From Anthopleura xanthogrammica (taxonomy: Eukaryota > Cnidaria > Anthozoa > Actiniaria > Actiniidae): a stretch of 64,000 nt of DNA. Under the pieces are notes generated by a model. It saw only the letters and a program-made list of their open reading frames with translations. It did not search any database and was not told the DNA's origin. The position numbers and the translations under genes are program-made. Positions 48,497 to 59,900 of this stretch are shown one piece after another (position 1 is the stretch's first letter; each line of letters starts with the position of its first letter). The stretch covers positions 15,089,332 through 15,153,331 of the forward strand of contig OZ025210.1 in NCBI GenBank assembly GCA_964019055.1, in the 5' to 3' direction.

Positions 48497-49152
48497 ATTA
48501 CTCGGGCTACCTGCAAGGCAGGCCGAGTCTAGGTTTCGGTTTTCTATCTATCTATCAGTCTATCGACGATGTTAGAAGTAAGTAAGCCTGCGCTGCTCGG
48601 CGGTCAGCGGTGTTCCCCTGCAATCATGAAAACGAGGCGGCTTGACGACAACTCATGTGACTTGCTTTGCTCTTCGAAGGTCCTTTTAATCGCTGCTCCT
48701 CGTGGTTAGAAATATCTGAAAACTTCTAGAAAAGTCATGGCGAATTGCTGTTCTTCTGAGACGCTCAAAACACATACAAACGCACACGCCGTTCGCGGTA
48801 GACCCACTCTAAAATATGTCGAGCGTTTTCGGAACGGGCCGATCCGCGAACTCAAAGAGAAATGCCAAAAGAATACTAGAAAAACTAGAAATACTAGAAA
48901 AATCAAAGCCAAAGAAACTCAAATGAACTCAAATGAACCTCAAACGAACTCAAATGAACTTAGAGGTACTCAGAGGGATTCAGAAGGAAGAACAAATGCT
49001 AACTCTTTAGTAAGCAGGAACATTGACAACGAAAATGAGAAAGACAGGGAAAATATCCCAAACAACATGAACGCCATATTGGAATCTGTCAAGATAACAT
49101 TTAATGCGTTTCCAGAATCAAGAAGCGTTGGACATATATCAATGACAGTGAG
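48497..49152 (+). other. Sequence between the tandem units, unknown open frame
   Basis: It is not present to the left of unit 1. An open frame (48737-49228, 163 codons) starts MANCCSSETLKTH, has a basic Arg/Lys/Asn-rich middle (KNTRKTRNTRK, repeated NSNE) and runs 25 codons into unit 2. No domain is recognised. It might be the 5' part of a retroelement ORF1 or a real first exon. A TCTA microsatellite (ctatctatctatc) lies at 48545. Confidence 0.35.
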
Positions 49153-49323
49153 TGGCGAGTCAGTTGAAACTGAATTGACACGGAAGATACTGAAATTTAA
49201 AGTTTGTTTTATGCAAGATTCATCATAATTCTGAAAGTAATATTAATAATGTTATTAATGAATTATCGATCACCATTTTTTGTTCAAAATTAACTTTCAA
49301 AGTGTATTATTTATTCGTACCAG

Positions 49324-49522
49324 CGCAGCCAACATTCACCAATCAATTCCAGCCAAACAATATAGTCCTTGAGGGTAGAGATCTGCGTATCAGTTGTTCT
49401 GCAACTGGAACTCCCACACCAAACATCACTTGGTTGTCACTGAAAGACCAAACAAAGGAGTTAAAAAGCAAAGGAGTGGGTTACGCTGATCTTATCATAC
49501 GGAATATCACAAGGCATCAAAA
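49324..49522 (+). pseudogene. I-set Ig exon A, copy 2, truncated
   Basis: Same truncation as in copy 1, ending at TRHQN. The deletion therefore predates the tandem duplication or was spread by conversion. Confidence 0.75.
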
Positions 49523-52500
49523 TATACTGCTATTGCTGAACTTAGTATAAAAATTATGTTACGTGTTTAGTTTGGGCGACACGGTTAGCTCTTAATCGTA
49601 TTGAATATTAATGAGTTTTAAAATTACCAATTATCAAATTGTTGAATTATCAATTACAAATTATCACATTATCAATCATACAGGACATACTTAAATGTGT
49701 ATTTTTTTTCGGAACTCTTGATGCGTCTATAACAAGCGATTTTTATGCACATTGACCGGCGGGTTTCCTTTGTGACGTCCGCTGACCACAGGCTCAGTCA
49801 CGCCATGAGATGCTCGAATTTTGCTCGGATTTTATAGCAAAGCAAAGTATACCGTAGCAATCTAGGAATATGGTCGGTAGTTTTCTTAGTTAGTAAAGAG
49901 GAAGATATATAATGTGTATATTCATCAAATTTTGTGTTGTTTTGCACTTCGCCGAAAGGAATGCTTTGCTATAAGACTATCGAACGACCGACGGTCCTTT
50001 GAAATACAGCAGCCACTTTAGCACACTGCAAGAGGGCCTGATGTAAGTATAAAAACTTTTATTGATTGATACATAGTTGATCCAAGGGAACAGCTTCCAT
50101 GTTACTGAAGTAATCCACTATACAATTTTAGAAAGCCGTTCTTGATATTGTTATGCGAAGCCAAATGCCATCAAAATGCATAATGTCAACATTGTCACGT
50201 AAGCGTAGATTTTCACTCACCTGTACTTGTCAACCCTTCAGCCGCCGACCAAAATTTAGAATAAATATAATACAAATCTTTATTATAATGCTAAGTTATG
50301 GCATATATTCAACGATTTCATTTATGTACTTAGATATCGAAAATATCTGGCTTTTTCGGAAGAATCATCATTTACAAAGTGATAAGTTGACACTGTTTTT
50401 CGAAAAACATTGGCCTTATCTCTAATTATATCGGAATTTCACTATTTTTGAACCTCTCAGGGAGTCCAATGATTAAGTAAACGTGCAAAAGAGTTGGAAA
50501 AACGGTTGGAAATGCACCAAACTTCTCATCTTGCCATCGTAGTTTGACGATTTGGAGAAAATATTATGGCTCTCAATGACAGGTTTCAAGCACGGCCTGC
50601 GCAAAGAAATTAAGAGGTCCCAATAATTTTATTCTTGAATTCCTTAGACCAATCATAGAGTTAAACGATGATGGTGTTGTCATTTGAATATAGCCTTGGC
50701 CATTGGAGATATTTGGTCATCAAAATGGCCTATTTTGGCATGTTATTTTATAGGGTTAATTATTAACGTCTGCTGATTGACAAGGCTTCAATCAAACTAC
50801 TGCAAACTCCTGTCATGGATTGACAAAAGATGTAAGTATACTCATGTCCAGCCAAAATAGAATCTGTTGAATTCTGAGAGTTTGGGAGGTCTTCACTTTT
50901 TCCATTTTGCAGGGTGAATTTTTTGAGATTTTTGGAAAAAAAGCAGGGGGGGTGGTCTAACTCCCCCCGGATAATTCCGAATTCCAAAATATTTTGGCAT
51001 GTAGAGTTTTTGAGTGAAGCCTTTCTCTGTGCCAAGTTTCATTGAAATCGGAGAGATGGCATGTATCACGTCTGCCTGGTCCTCTCATGGACAGGCTCTT
51101 AAATGTGTATTTTTTTTTCTTTACATTAGCGCGGCCAAAATTCACCAGTCAATTTCAAGCAAACATTATAGTTCTTGAGGGTAGAGATTTACGTATCAAT
51201 TGTTCTGCAACTGGAAATCCAACACCAAACATTACTTGGGTGTTACTGAAAGACCAAATCAAAGAGATAAAAAGCCAAGGAACAGGTTACGCTGACCTTA
51301 TCATACAGAACATCACAAGACATCAAAACGGGACGTATCTGTGCAAGGCACCAACAACCCAAATGAGTATCCGGTGGAAAACCAAACTGAAGTCACTATA
51401 TGGTGTAAGTATTCAGAGCATCTTGAATTACCGAATAATCTTTTCGATGGTTATAACTTATTGCGATTTTGAGCCGCCAATACGGGTTATATTGACGGCG
51501 TTGGAAGAATATATATTCCTTATTAGTAGTAGTCGCGAAGCAAATAAGTTTTGTATCGCGATTTGCCTATCGCCCGGGAATTATGAGATGACAATACGGG
51601 TTTATATTGGCGGCTCTCTCCAAATGAAACTTATAGGAGAATCGCGATACTACCTCTTATAGCGTTGGCGTATTGTTATAGCTTTTTTTATGACTGACTT
51701 GTCTTTTTTTCAGAATGTACCTGCATTTCACAACAAGTTACCAGATAATATTATGGACATTGACTTTCTTACTATAAGACACACGAGTCATTTTGACTTT
51801 TAACCATTTTTGTTTTATTGATTCCTTTTTTGATTTCCTAGACAAACCTCAAATGACGTTTCTAAACGTTTCTGTCGACGAAAAGTACATCTTATTTTGT
51901 GTAGCAAGTGGACAGCCACACCCTTTAATCAAGTGGTATTATCCTAGTGGAATGCAAGTTGAATCTGGGGTCACAGATATAACTGGTGGCAGCAGAATGA
52001 TTCTCGAAATACCAGAGCACAACGTTGGCTTATATGGAGTGTACAAATGTAACGCAACAAATGAAGTGGGCTGGGAAGTGGGTTACATCAACATTACCCA
52101 AATAAGTAAGGGAAATATTATTTTATTTATATCAGTAGTTAAGATAAAGATATGTTCATCAAATATAAAAATAAATGGATGTTTTTGTGTTTTTGTAATT
52201 TGAATTATTCTATAATTTATCATTACTATTTTGTTATCGACTGCTAAACCTGTTCAATTTGCTGACTAAATACCCATATCTTAGCGATATGAAGCTCAAG
52301 CTATCATTTGTTATTTCAGAACGTCCAACAACAATAACAGTGACAGATAAATCTGTTATGGTAACCTCGAAACGTGATGTGAAAACAAAAGGTAGCAATG
52401 GGAGAGGTAATAGAGTGATTTTACTTTGCTCGTAAAAAAGTAGTAAGCTAATCTTAATAATGACATTGGAAAAAAATAGAAAATAAAGTTGGACGTGATG

Positions 52501-54664
52501 AATAACTGTTACCCATATCCTCGCGGTATGAAGCTCAAACTATCACTTGTTATTTCAGAGCGTCCAATGACAATAACAGTGACAGAGAAATATTTTAGGG
52601 TAACCTCGAAACGTGATGTGAAAACAAAAGGTAGCAATGGGATAGCTAGTAGAGTGATTTTACTTTGCTCGTGAAAAAGTACTAAGCTAATCTTAATAAT
52701 GACATTGGGAAAAATAGAAAATATAGTTGGATTTGATGAATGCCTGTTACCCATATCTTCGCGATATGAAGCTCAAACTATCACTTGTTATTTCAGAGCG
52801 TCCAATGACAATAACAGTGACAGAAAAATATTTTATGTAACCTCAAAACGTGATAAGAAAACAAAAGGTAGCAATGGGCTAGCTATCAATAACTGCTAGA
52901 GTGATTTTACTTTGCTCGTGAAAAAGTACTAAGCTAGCTAATCTTAATAATGACATTGGGAAAAATAGAAAGTAAAGTTGGATTTGATATATATCGGTTA
53001 ATCAAGCACCATAATTTTTCTTTTCGCTGTTAACGGGCTTTCGAGGGAGGGGCGGAAGGGAGATTAAAACCGATGGGAATGGGAAGTTTCTTCTTTTCTC
53101 CTTCACCACCTTATTTCACCTTCTTTGGAGAACCTGATGTTATCTTTCTCTTAGATATTGTGAAAGAAAGTATGAAAAAGCACCATTTATTCCTCTCGTA
53201 ATTTTCTTTCTTTATATAATTTGTTTTCTTTCTTTTTTTTAGTCACCCCAACCTCGGCATCATTGCAAACAACAGCTAACCATAAATGCGCACTGCATTC
53301 GTCAAATGCTTTTTATCAAGGTAAGCATAGCATGTCACGAGCCCAATCACACAAAAAAGCTATGCATTGTATCTCATGAATCTAGCACTACTTTTTGCCT
53401 CGCACTTAAAGGAACAAGGGTATCAACACCACTAGTATTTATCGCAACAAACCAAATGAGTTATGGAAATATAGCTGCAATAGAAAACAATACTATTGGT
53501 ATTAATTTATCGATCCCTAACTATTTTTAAATTATTGTTAATTTCGTTATGGCACAGGAAAAATCTTTGCAATTATCAATCTGTCGATAACGTGCATTTC
53601 ACTCATAATCAATGTCGTCCTCATAACGTACAATATTTACACCAAATGTAAAAGAACCTCTTTTAAAGGTAAGTATGCTTTTTAACGCTGTTTTCCCCTT
53701 TTACATCAATGAAAAAATGTGATTCTGAAATTGCTTCTGTATTGATGTGGTGGTATGTTTTATTTGCAGATGACAGGAAAGAGATTGCAAGGTGATGTAT
53801 TTAGTCTCTCGATAGGAGTAAAAACAAAAAGCACTTGGCTATTTGGCTTTTCTAATATAATAAACGATAATGCCAACTGGAACAGCCTAAACCTAAACGA
53901 TATTTACTGATAAATACTCAGTGTTCTAGAACTATTAGAGAAACTAGTTTCCTTCGAAATTTAAAAAAAAAATGTTTTCTCCAACAGATTTTCCTGCCCA
54001 GTTGTGGATAGAACACCAAATGAGGTATGATGAGGATATTTGCCTTGATGTTTTTACTTTTAATCAAAGAGTACAAATATATTTATTTATTATTTTGATA
54101 TTTCCTGATCTATCGTTCCGTCCTTTTTTTTCTCCTTTCCTCCTATCCATCCTTCCTTCCCTCTTTTCCTTTGATTCCTCCTTCCTTCCTCCCTTCTTCC
54201 TCCCTCCTTCCTTCTATTCTTTAACTTCATATTTTCATTATTTTGCACATCATGTTTTACATAAATATCAGGGACCAATTGCTCTAACAGCAGTTGAGGA
54301 TTCTACTACGAATGATGTTTTAGCCGAAAATGCATCAAAGATATCCTCAAATGAAGACTACGAAAAAATATCAGAAAAATCTGAGCCATCCTCGGATTCC
54401 GGGAATTCAGCACAAGGGACAAGTAAATGTGAAGTTCAACTTTCACAGACTCATCATGATTATCAAGAGCTTTTAAATACGGATGTTTTGATGTCGAATA
54501 CACAAAGCTACCAAGCACTAAACAGGACTCTAGGAGACAGTGTTAGACGAGTAGAACCTCCCATGCCTCTCCGAAAATACGAAGAATTAAACTTTGCAAA
54601 TAACCCACAAATTTTGGAATATCAGAAATTACATCTGTATGCAAATATTGGAGACAAAAAGTAA
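49324..54664 (+). CDS. IgSF receptor with tyrosine-motif tail, tandem copy 2
   Basis: Exons: I-set A 49324-49522 (truncated), I-set B 51130-51404 (frameshift), Ig C 51842-52105, stalk 52320-52391, 52559-52630 and 52797-52867, stalk 53243-53320, transmembrane 53558-53668, 53770-53791, 53988-54024 and tail 54272-54664. The I-set lesions are identical to those of copy 1. Ig C is identical in protein. The third stalk exon is 71 nt instead of 72 and so shifts the frame unless skipped. The first two are intact. The membrane segment reads FAIINLSITCISLIINVVLI. The tail differs from copy 1 at 16 of 130 residues but keeps all six Yxx(L/I) motifs (YEKI in place of YERI). AATAAA at about 55102 could end the transcript. 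No signal peptide exon was found. Confidence 0.6.
51130..51404 (+). pseudogene. I-set Ig exon B, copy 2, one-base frameshift
   Basis: Same missing base after TYLC as in copy 1, and the encoded stretch is identical. The donor gtaagt is intact. Confidence 0.8.
52320..52867 (+). repeat. Tandemly triplicated stalk exon module
   Basis: Three modules of about 240 bp each hold one 72-nt phase-1 exon (RPTTITVTDKSVMVTSKRD and relatives) with its flanking intron. Copy 1 has two modules. The third here lost one base. Module number is thus variable between the two genes. Confidence 0.8.
54272..54664 (+). CDS. Cytoplasmic tail exon, copy 2
   Basis: It starts GPIALTAVED and ends GDKK. By my count it differs from copy 1 at 16 codons by amino acid and at about 6 silently. 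The Yxx(L/I) motifs and their spacing are unchanged (YQEL-12-YQAL, YEEL-10-YQKL, then YANI). Confidence 0.8.
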   Translation, partial: GPIALTAVEDSTTNDVLAENASKISSNEDYEKISEKSEPSSDSGNSAQGTSKCEVQLSQTHHDYQELLNTDVLMSNTQSYQALNRTLGDSVRRVEPPMPLRKYEELNFANNPQILEYQKLHLYANIGDKK

Positions 54665-55078
54665 CACCGGAAATAAAATGTCATCGGTTTGTCTTGTTCC
54701 TGTTTCGGTGCTTTTCATTCGTGACCATGGGATGCAAAACTGTTTTCGCTTTTGACAACAACATTGACTAAATTTCTACTTATAACTTCCTTCGATAACT
54801 TTCGTATAAATGTCTTAATGATGTTACTTGTCACAAGTGAGTGTTTTTCACACACATCATTTCTTAATCTTTTTTTGTTGTTATATATTAGAATTTTAGA
54901 GAATTAAGAATTTAGAAATATTTTATCACAGTTTCGTTTTAAGAATTTAAGTTTAAAAATTTTAGTGAGAATTATAATTTTGTGTATACTTTTCGTGGTT
55001 TGAAAATGAAATGTCAGGTTAGACTGAAAGCCATAATGTTCGTTGTGTGAATAATCGATATTTAAAAACGGATATAGT

Positions 55079-55384
55079 TTTAAAATGAAATGATCAATTC
55101 AAATAAAAGAATCATTAAAAGGGTGCACTTTATTTGGAGCCTCGCTCTGTTGTGCTGTCCCTCACCTTTTAGATGTTTGTCTTACAATTATAATGTGTGT
55201 TTCTTGTATTATTGTCTTTATCTATATTTTTGATTCATATTTTGTTATTTAGATTTTATATATTTTTAAGGTGGAAGCTATGTAAATAAATAAATAAACA
55301 AATAAAGGAAAGTTGATAGAAGCAAACCAGATTACGAGTAAATATGTGCTAACCTAATGATCTCTCGAAGCAGGAGACCATTTA
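55079..55384. other. Flank between unit 2 and the orphan exon
   Basis: AT-rich with a short (aaat)n tract near 55285. No gene seen. Confidence 0.4.
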
Positions 55385-55876
55385 GAGCGCATACAATGGG
55401 AATATACTGCTATTGTTGAACTTAGCATGAAAAATATGTTACGTGTTTAGTTTGGGCGACACGATTGGCTCTTAATCTCATTGAATATTAACGAGTTTTA
55501 GAATTACCAATTATCAAGTTGTTGAATTATCAATTACAAATTATCACATTATCAATCATACAGGACATACTTAAATGTGTAATGTTTTTCTTTACATTAG
55601 CGCGGCCAAAATTCACCAGTCAATTTCAAGCAAACAGTATAGTCCTTGAGGGTAGAGATTTACGTATCAATTGTTCTGCAACTGGAAATCCAACACCAAA
55701 CATTACTTGGGTGTTACTGAAAGACCAAACCAAAGAGATAAAAAGCCAAGGAATAGGTTACGCTGACCTTATCATACAGAACATCACAAGACGTCAAAAC
55801 GGGACGTATCTGTGCCAGGCAACCAACAACCCAAATGAGTATCCCGTGGAAATGAAAACTCAAGTCACTATATGGT
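55385..55876 (+). CDS. Orphan intact I-set Ig exon (third paralogue)
   Basis: The exon is 55601-55876 (276 nt, phase 1 at both ends) after the acceptor tttacattag and before the donor gtaagt. It encodes a complete I-set domain: RPKFTSQFQANSIVLEGRD, CSATG, NITW, YADLIIQNIT, GTYLCQATN and TQVTIW. The upstream 55385-55600 matches the intron of the tandem genes but lacks their 1.39-kb insertion. No partner exon follows, since transposon sequence begins within about 400 bases. It is a relic of a third gene copy that preserves the undamaged state. Confidence 0.75.
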
Positions 55877-56270
55877 GTAAGTATCCTAGAATATTGTACG
55901 TAAAAATTTTTTTTTTTGCTAAACATGATGCATAGTGGTCTAAATTCGGCACAAACAAACCATATAAGGCATGATAAACACATGTTTGTACCGAAGCTAG
56001 ACCACAAAGCAAAATATTTCCTTTCTCAGAAAAGGTGTATGAAAGCAATATATTTTTTGATCCTTTTAAATTTTACCTATGCTTAAATCCTCCATTTATT
56101 CAAGATGTAATAGCTGATGTTGTGTAAGCTTGATTTTTTTTATTGAAAACTTGCCATTTTTACACAGTCTGTACAACTTTTTTCCTTACGAATCACAAGG
56201 CAACATTTTGGTTTTTGAGCCTGCAGTCATGTGGTCTCGAGATGAAGCCATAAAAATTGTATAATGGCAT
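55877..56270. other. No gene recognised
   Basis: Intron-like AT-rich sequence following the orphan exon. No further exon with a fitting acceptor was seen. Confidence 0.4.
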
Positions 56271-56340
56271 AAGTAATCATATGGTTTCGATTTCAATTTG
56301 GGATTAATCCCAAATTGAACGAGAAACCATATGATTACTT
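56271..56340. repeat. 70-bp palindrome
   Basis: AAGTAATCATATGGTTTCG pairs with CGAGAAACCATATGATTACTT and the centre is ttgggattaatcccaa. It has essentially no loop. It directly precedes the next element. Confidence 0.85.
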
Positions 56341-56342
56341 GT

Positions 56343-56749
56343 TAATAATATACATGAAAAATCTTACAAACTTTACCGTCCGACATTGAAAATCTCAAGA
56401 AAAACTCTGAGCGCGCGCTCAATGACGTGAGATAGCGTCAGCAGCGCGCGCTCTTCAACTAAGACCGACAAAAGATTTATTCAAAAACAAAGAAAATCAC
56501 CAACTTTTTAGCCATTTTCACCGCTTAAACTTGTTCCTTCACGATCGGAAAATGCATAGTCTTGATGCTTAATAATGTTATCAACAGCAGAATAAAAAGA
56601 AATTGGTTTCAAGACCGTTTTCGGAAATTGTAATTTGCACTGTGTTACACTTTTTTGCACTGTGTTACAGATTTTTGCACTGAATTACCTCTAAAATGCA
56701 CTGTTCATCAGCCAATCAGAATCGAGTAATTTTTTTATGTATATTATTA
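56343..56749. mobile_element. MITE with TAATAATATACAT ends
   Basis: The left end TAATAATATACATGAAAAA is matched by the inverse TTTTTTTATGTATATTATTA at the right. It contains gcgcgcgctc in inverted pair around 56411-56453 and three 'ttttgcactgtgttaca'-like repeats. No coding capacity. Confidence 0.75.
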
Positions 56750-56774
56750 TTAGAATAACAATTCTTTTTGTGAT

Positions 56775-56920
56775 AAGAATGCAATATTGTTTGTGAACAA
56801 TTATAGAATAAATTAGGTTGAGGTTTGTTTGGAAAACATGTTATAAAATAGGTTTATGTTTCTCGAATCCGCGGCTGGCGAATCCCGGGCCGAATGCCGG
56901 GCCATTACTTCTCGCCGGTA
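56775..56920 (+). repeat. Interspersed repeat, copy 2
   Basis: Matches 1623-1754. Here it joins copy B of the transposon-like unit without a gap. Confidence 0.8.
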
Positions 56921-56925
56921 GAAGC

Positions 56926-59900
56926 TAAAGGTGAATATTATCTCATCGATATGATAATTTCTGACACGTAGATACTGATGAGTAGTAAAGTGACCAAAAG
57001 TATTGTTTTATGTCTTTTATGAATACTCTAGTATGACAAAAGAACGCCAACTAAAATGAAAGATAGGAAGATTACACTGAGTGCAGCAACTGCAAGAAGA
57101 AGAAGAGATGAGCTTTACAAGGCTGCAGAAGCAATCAATGGATCCACGAAAACGGCTGCAGATATTGGGCTTGCTGATACTCTAGTGAAAAAGTGTAGTG
57201 TTGCTACTATAACGAATGTTTTTTTCTGGTAACTCTAGGATTAGCAAAAAGGTTATCCCTCTACTTTATAAGCCACACTTGACTAATTATGAACTAGACG
57301 CTGGTTGCAGCGTGCACTGGGATACCTGGACCGGGTGGGACCAGGGGCAGGGGAAGGGGGAGGGTCCTAGGGTGCCCTTGACCCACACTTTGTGGAAAAA
57401 GAGTGATCAATTATGAAATAAGTATGATGTATCGTACTCTCGAGGCCCTCGTTTTCTTTTTTCGTCGTTTTTCAAAAGACAGTGAGAGACTGCCTACTAT
57501 AAATGTACAATGAAGCTATTTTGGGGAAAAAAAGTTAAATCAAAAACTAAATCATCGAAAATACCCATTTTGTTGAAGTCCAACTTCCATATCCTTCCGA
57601 TTCCAGTCCGAGTTTTATCATACTTAATTAAGTCGCAGACAGAAAGTCGGCAAAGCGAGCTGACGGAGAAACGTTTTCTTTAGCTCAGCATTTTGTTTAC
57701 TAGTTGAGTCCTTCATTTAGAACGGTAAGACGAGCAAATAATTGCTCAAAACGTCCCTCAGAATTGCATTACATTTTATAATTTTGTATTCGTATATATT
57801 TGTAAATCAGTCGACAGTTCGTAAATATTTAACGAGTCCCGTGAGTTGAATGAATCTGAGGGTCAAAAGGCATGCGTTCGATTTTTAAAACATGGAATAT
57901 GTTACAATTATTTGCCGATTTAACATGGAATAATTATCATTACTCTTTCTTAATATCAAAATGAAAGTCCGAATAAACTTCTTTGTACCTCATGTTTATT
58001 TGTAGTAGTGTTGTTGAGTCAAAACATTAAATATAGCATCCGAGAATCGGGTCGCTAAAACTCAAATGAAGTCATGACGTCCTATCTGTTTGAATTTAGC
58101 TTGGAGATCTTTAACACAAGAATTATTTGCTAATTTGTAACTTGGTACTGATACTACAGACAATATTGCGTTGAATAGCTGAGTTAAAGCACGAGTAGTC
58201 AATTAAAGTTAGATATTTGCCAAGATAAATGAAAATTCTTTAGAAATCTTGGTTTGATTAGAATTATCCTTGTTTACGAATAAATAAAAAATTCTGACTC
58301 AGCTCAGTCTTGAATTACAGCAGTCAACGATATAGAGCATGCGTAGACATTAAATTATGTCACGTGATAAGCTAGCTCCGCCCTCTATTAATTACTTGGC
58401 AACATAGTGGCATTGATTGACAGGTGACACATATTAATTAATCGGATTCATAGACGGGAACCCTGTGGCAGATGCCCGCTAAGGACTCTTGGGTAAGGGC
58501 GCAATGACCCTCCGGGTAGTATTGCGCAATTTGTTCATTTTGTCGCGAAGAAGACACAAAAAAAAAAAAAAAAAAAAAAAACCAAAGACATTTTATGACT
58601 GTGATACCACAGGTATCCCAGTAAAAATCTGATGGTAAATATGCTTTGTAGTGTAGCTACATATTATAGTGGTGGTGTAATGGGTAAGCAGAAATATAGA
58701 TCTGTTTATAAAAATAGTAGTTATGGTAAGGGTAAACGTAAAGCAGTTAATAATTGTCCTATTCCTAGATTAGTACCTTATAATAAGCTTATTGACATAG
58801 GTAAGCTATACAGTGTGAAGAGAGACACTTTGTGATGGTTTGAATGAAGATGAAAAAGCCAATGGTATGTACCGTTCTTTGAAGGAGCTGTTGTTGATGC
58901 TTGCTACATTTTATCTTCATCAAGATGTACACAAACTCATTTGGTTCAAAGGGCAAACTAACACTTTTTTTGTTTCTTTATAATTAGGTGGTGATGGAGC
59001 ACCCTTTGGGAAAGATGATGTTGCTTTTGCATGGCTTGTTAGTTTTTTGAATGTGGGGAGAGGTGTACTGAGCAGTAATGAGAATGTTCTGCTGTTCGGT
59101 GCCAACTGTACTGAAAATGCCATCCCTGTACAGATATTTATTAGACTTCTTGTAGCTGAAATCAGTGACATTGAAAAATCAAGTCATACTGTTTATGTCA
59201 ACAAATCCCCTGTTACTGTTAATTTCCACTTTGCAGAGCTCCCCAATGACATGAAAATGCTTGCATTTTTTGGTTGGGGAGCTTTCAAATAGTGCAAAGT
59301 ATTTTTCCACCTTTGCAAATGTTGATTATGACAGTGCTAAAACTTCTTCTGGTAGTTTTCTTTAGGTACTGGCACAACTTGGAGTCCATGGAGCTATCAA
59401 CACAGACTTAAAGTGGCCAAGCAAGTGGCAGACCTAAAGCAAAGTATTTCTAACAAGAAATTAGCACCTGCAACTAAAAGATCTAAGGTAACAAACTTCA
59501 TTGCTAACCAAAAAAGCCATCAAGAGTTTCCTCCACCCATAGGTAAGTTGATTGACCGTGCACATATTGAACCATTGCATTTGAAGAATAATGCATGTGC
59601 TCTTGCACACAGGTTTCTTTTAACAGAAGTTCTGTTAATGTCTGATTTACCTAAGTCAATTACATTTTCAGAGGTTCCTAGTCACTCTCCTTTCTCAAAG
59701 TACATCACATCAATGCGTACATGTTGTAATCGTGGTCGCCTTTCAAAGAAAATTGTGAGATGGTTTAATGAAACAAGGTCTTCCAGTAATAAAAACATGG
59801 ACTATAGGTTCACTGGTAAAGATTCAAAAATGTTTCTCCACAATTTCAATGTCTTGATTTCATCAGTGATTTCAAGTGCTATGGCAACAGAGAGGATAAG

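Larger units (their letters stand above)
49153..55078 (+). repeat. Segmental tandem duplication, unit 2
   Basis: This is the counterpart of 42799-48496. It includes the 1.39-kb insertion, both broken I-set exons and the MITE at 51461-51654, all shared with unit 1. One additional 240-bp stalk-exon module makes it longer. Confidence 0.95.

Noticed and set aside
42799..55078. Tandem units as two haplotypes wrongly joined by assembly
   Set aside because: Not excluded, but the different stalk-exon number, the 660-bp unique junction and the uneven divergence fit a real duplication better. Long reads would decide.
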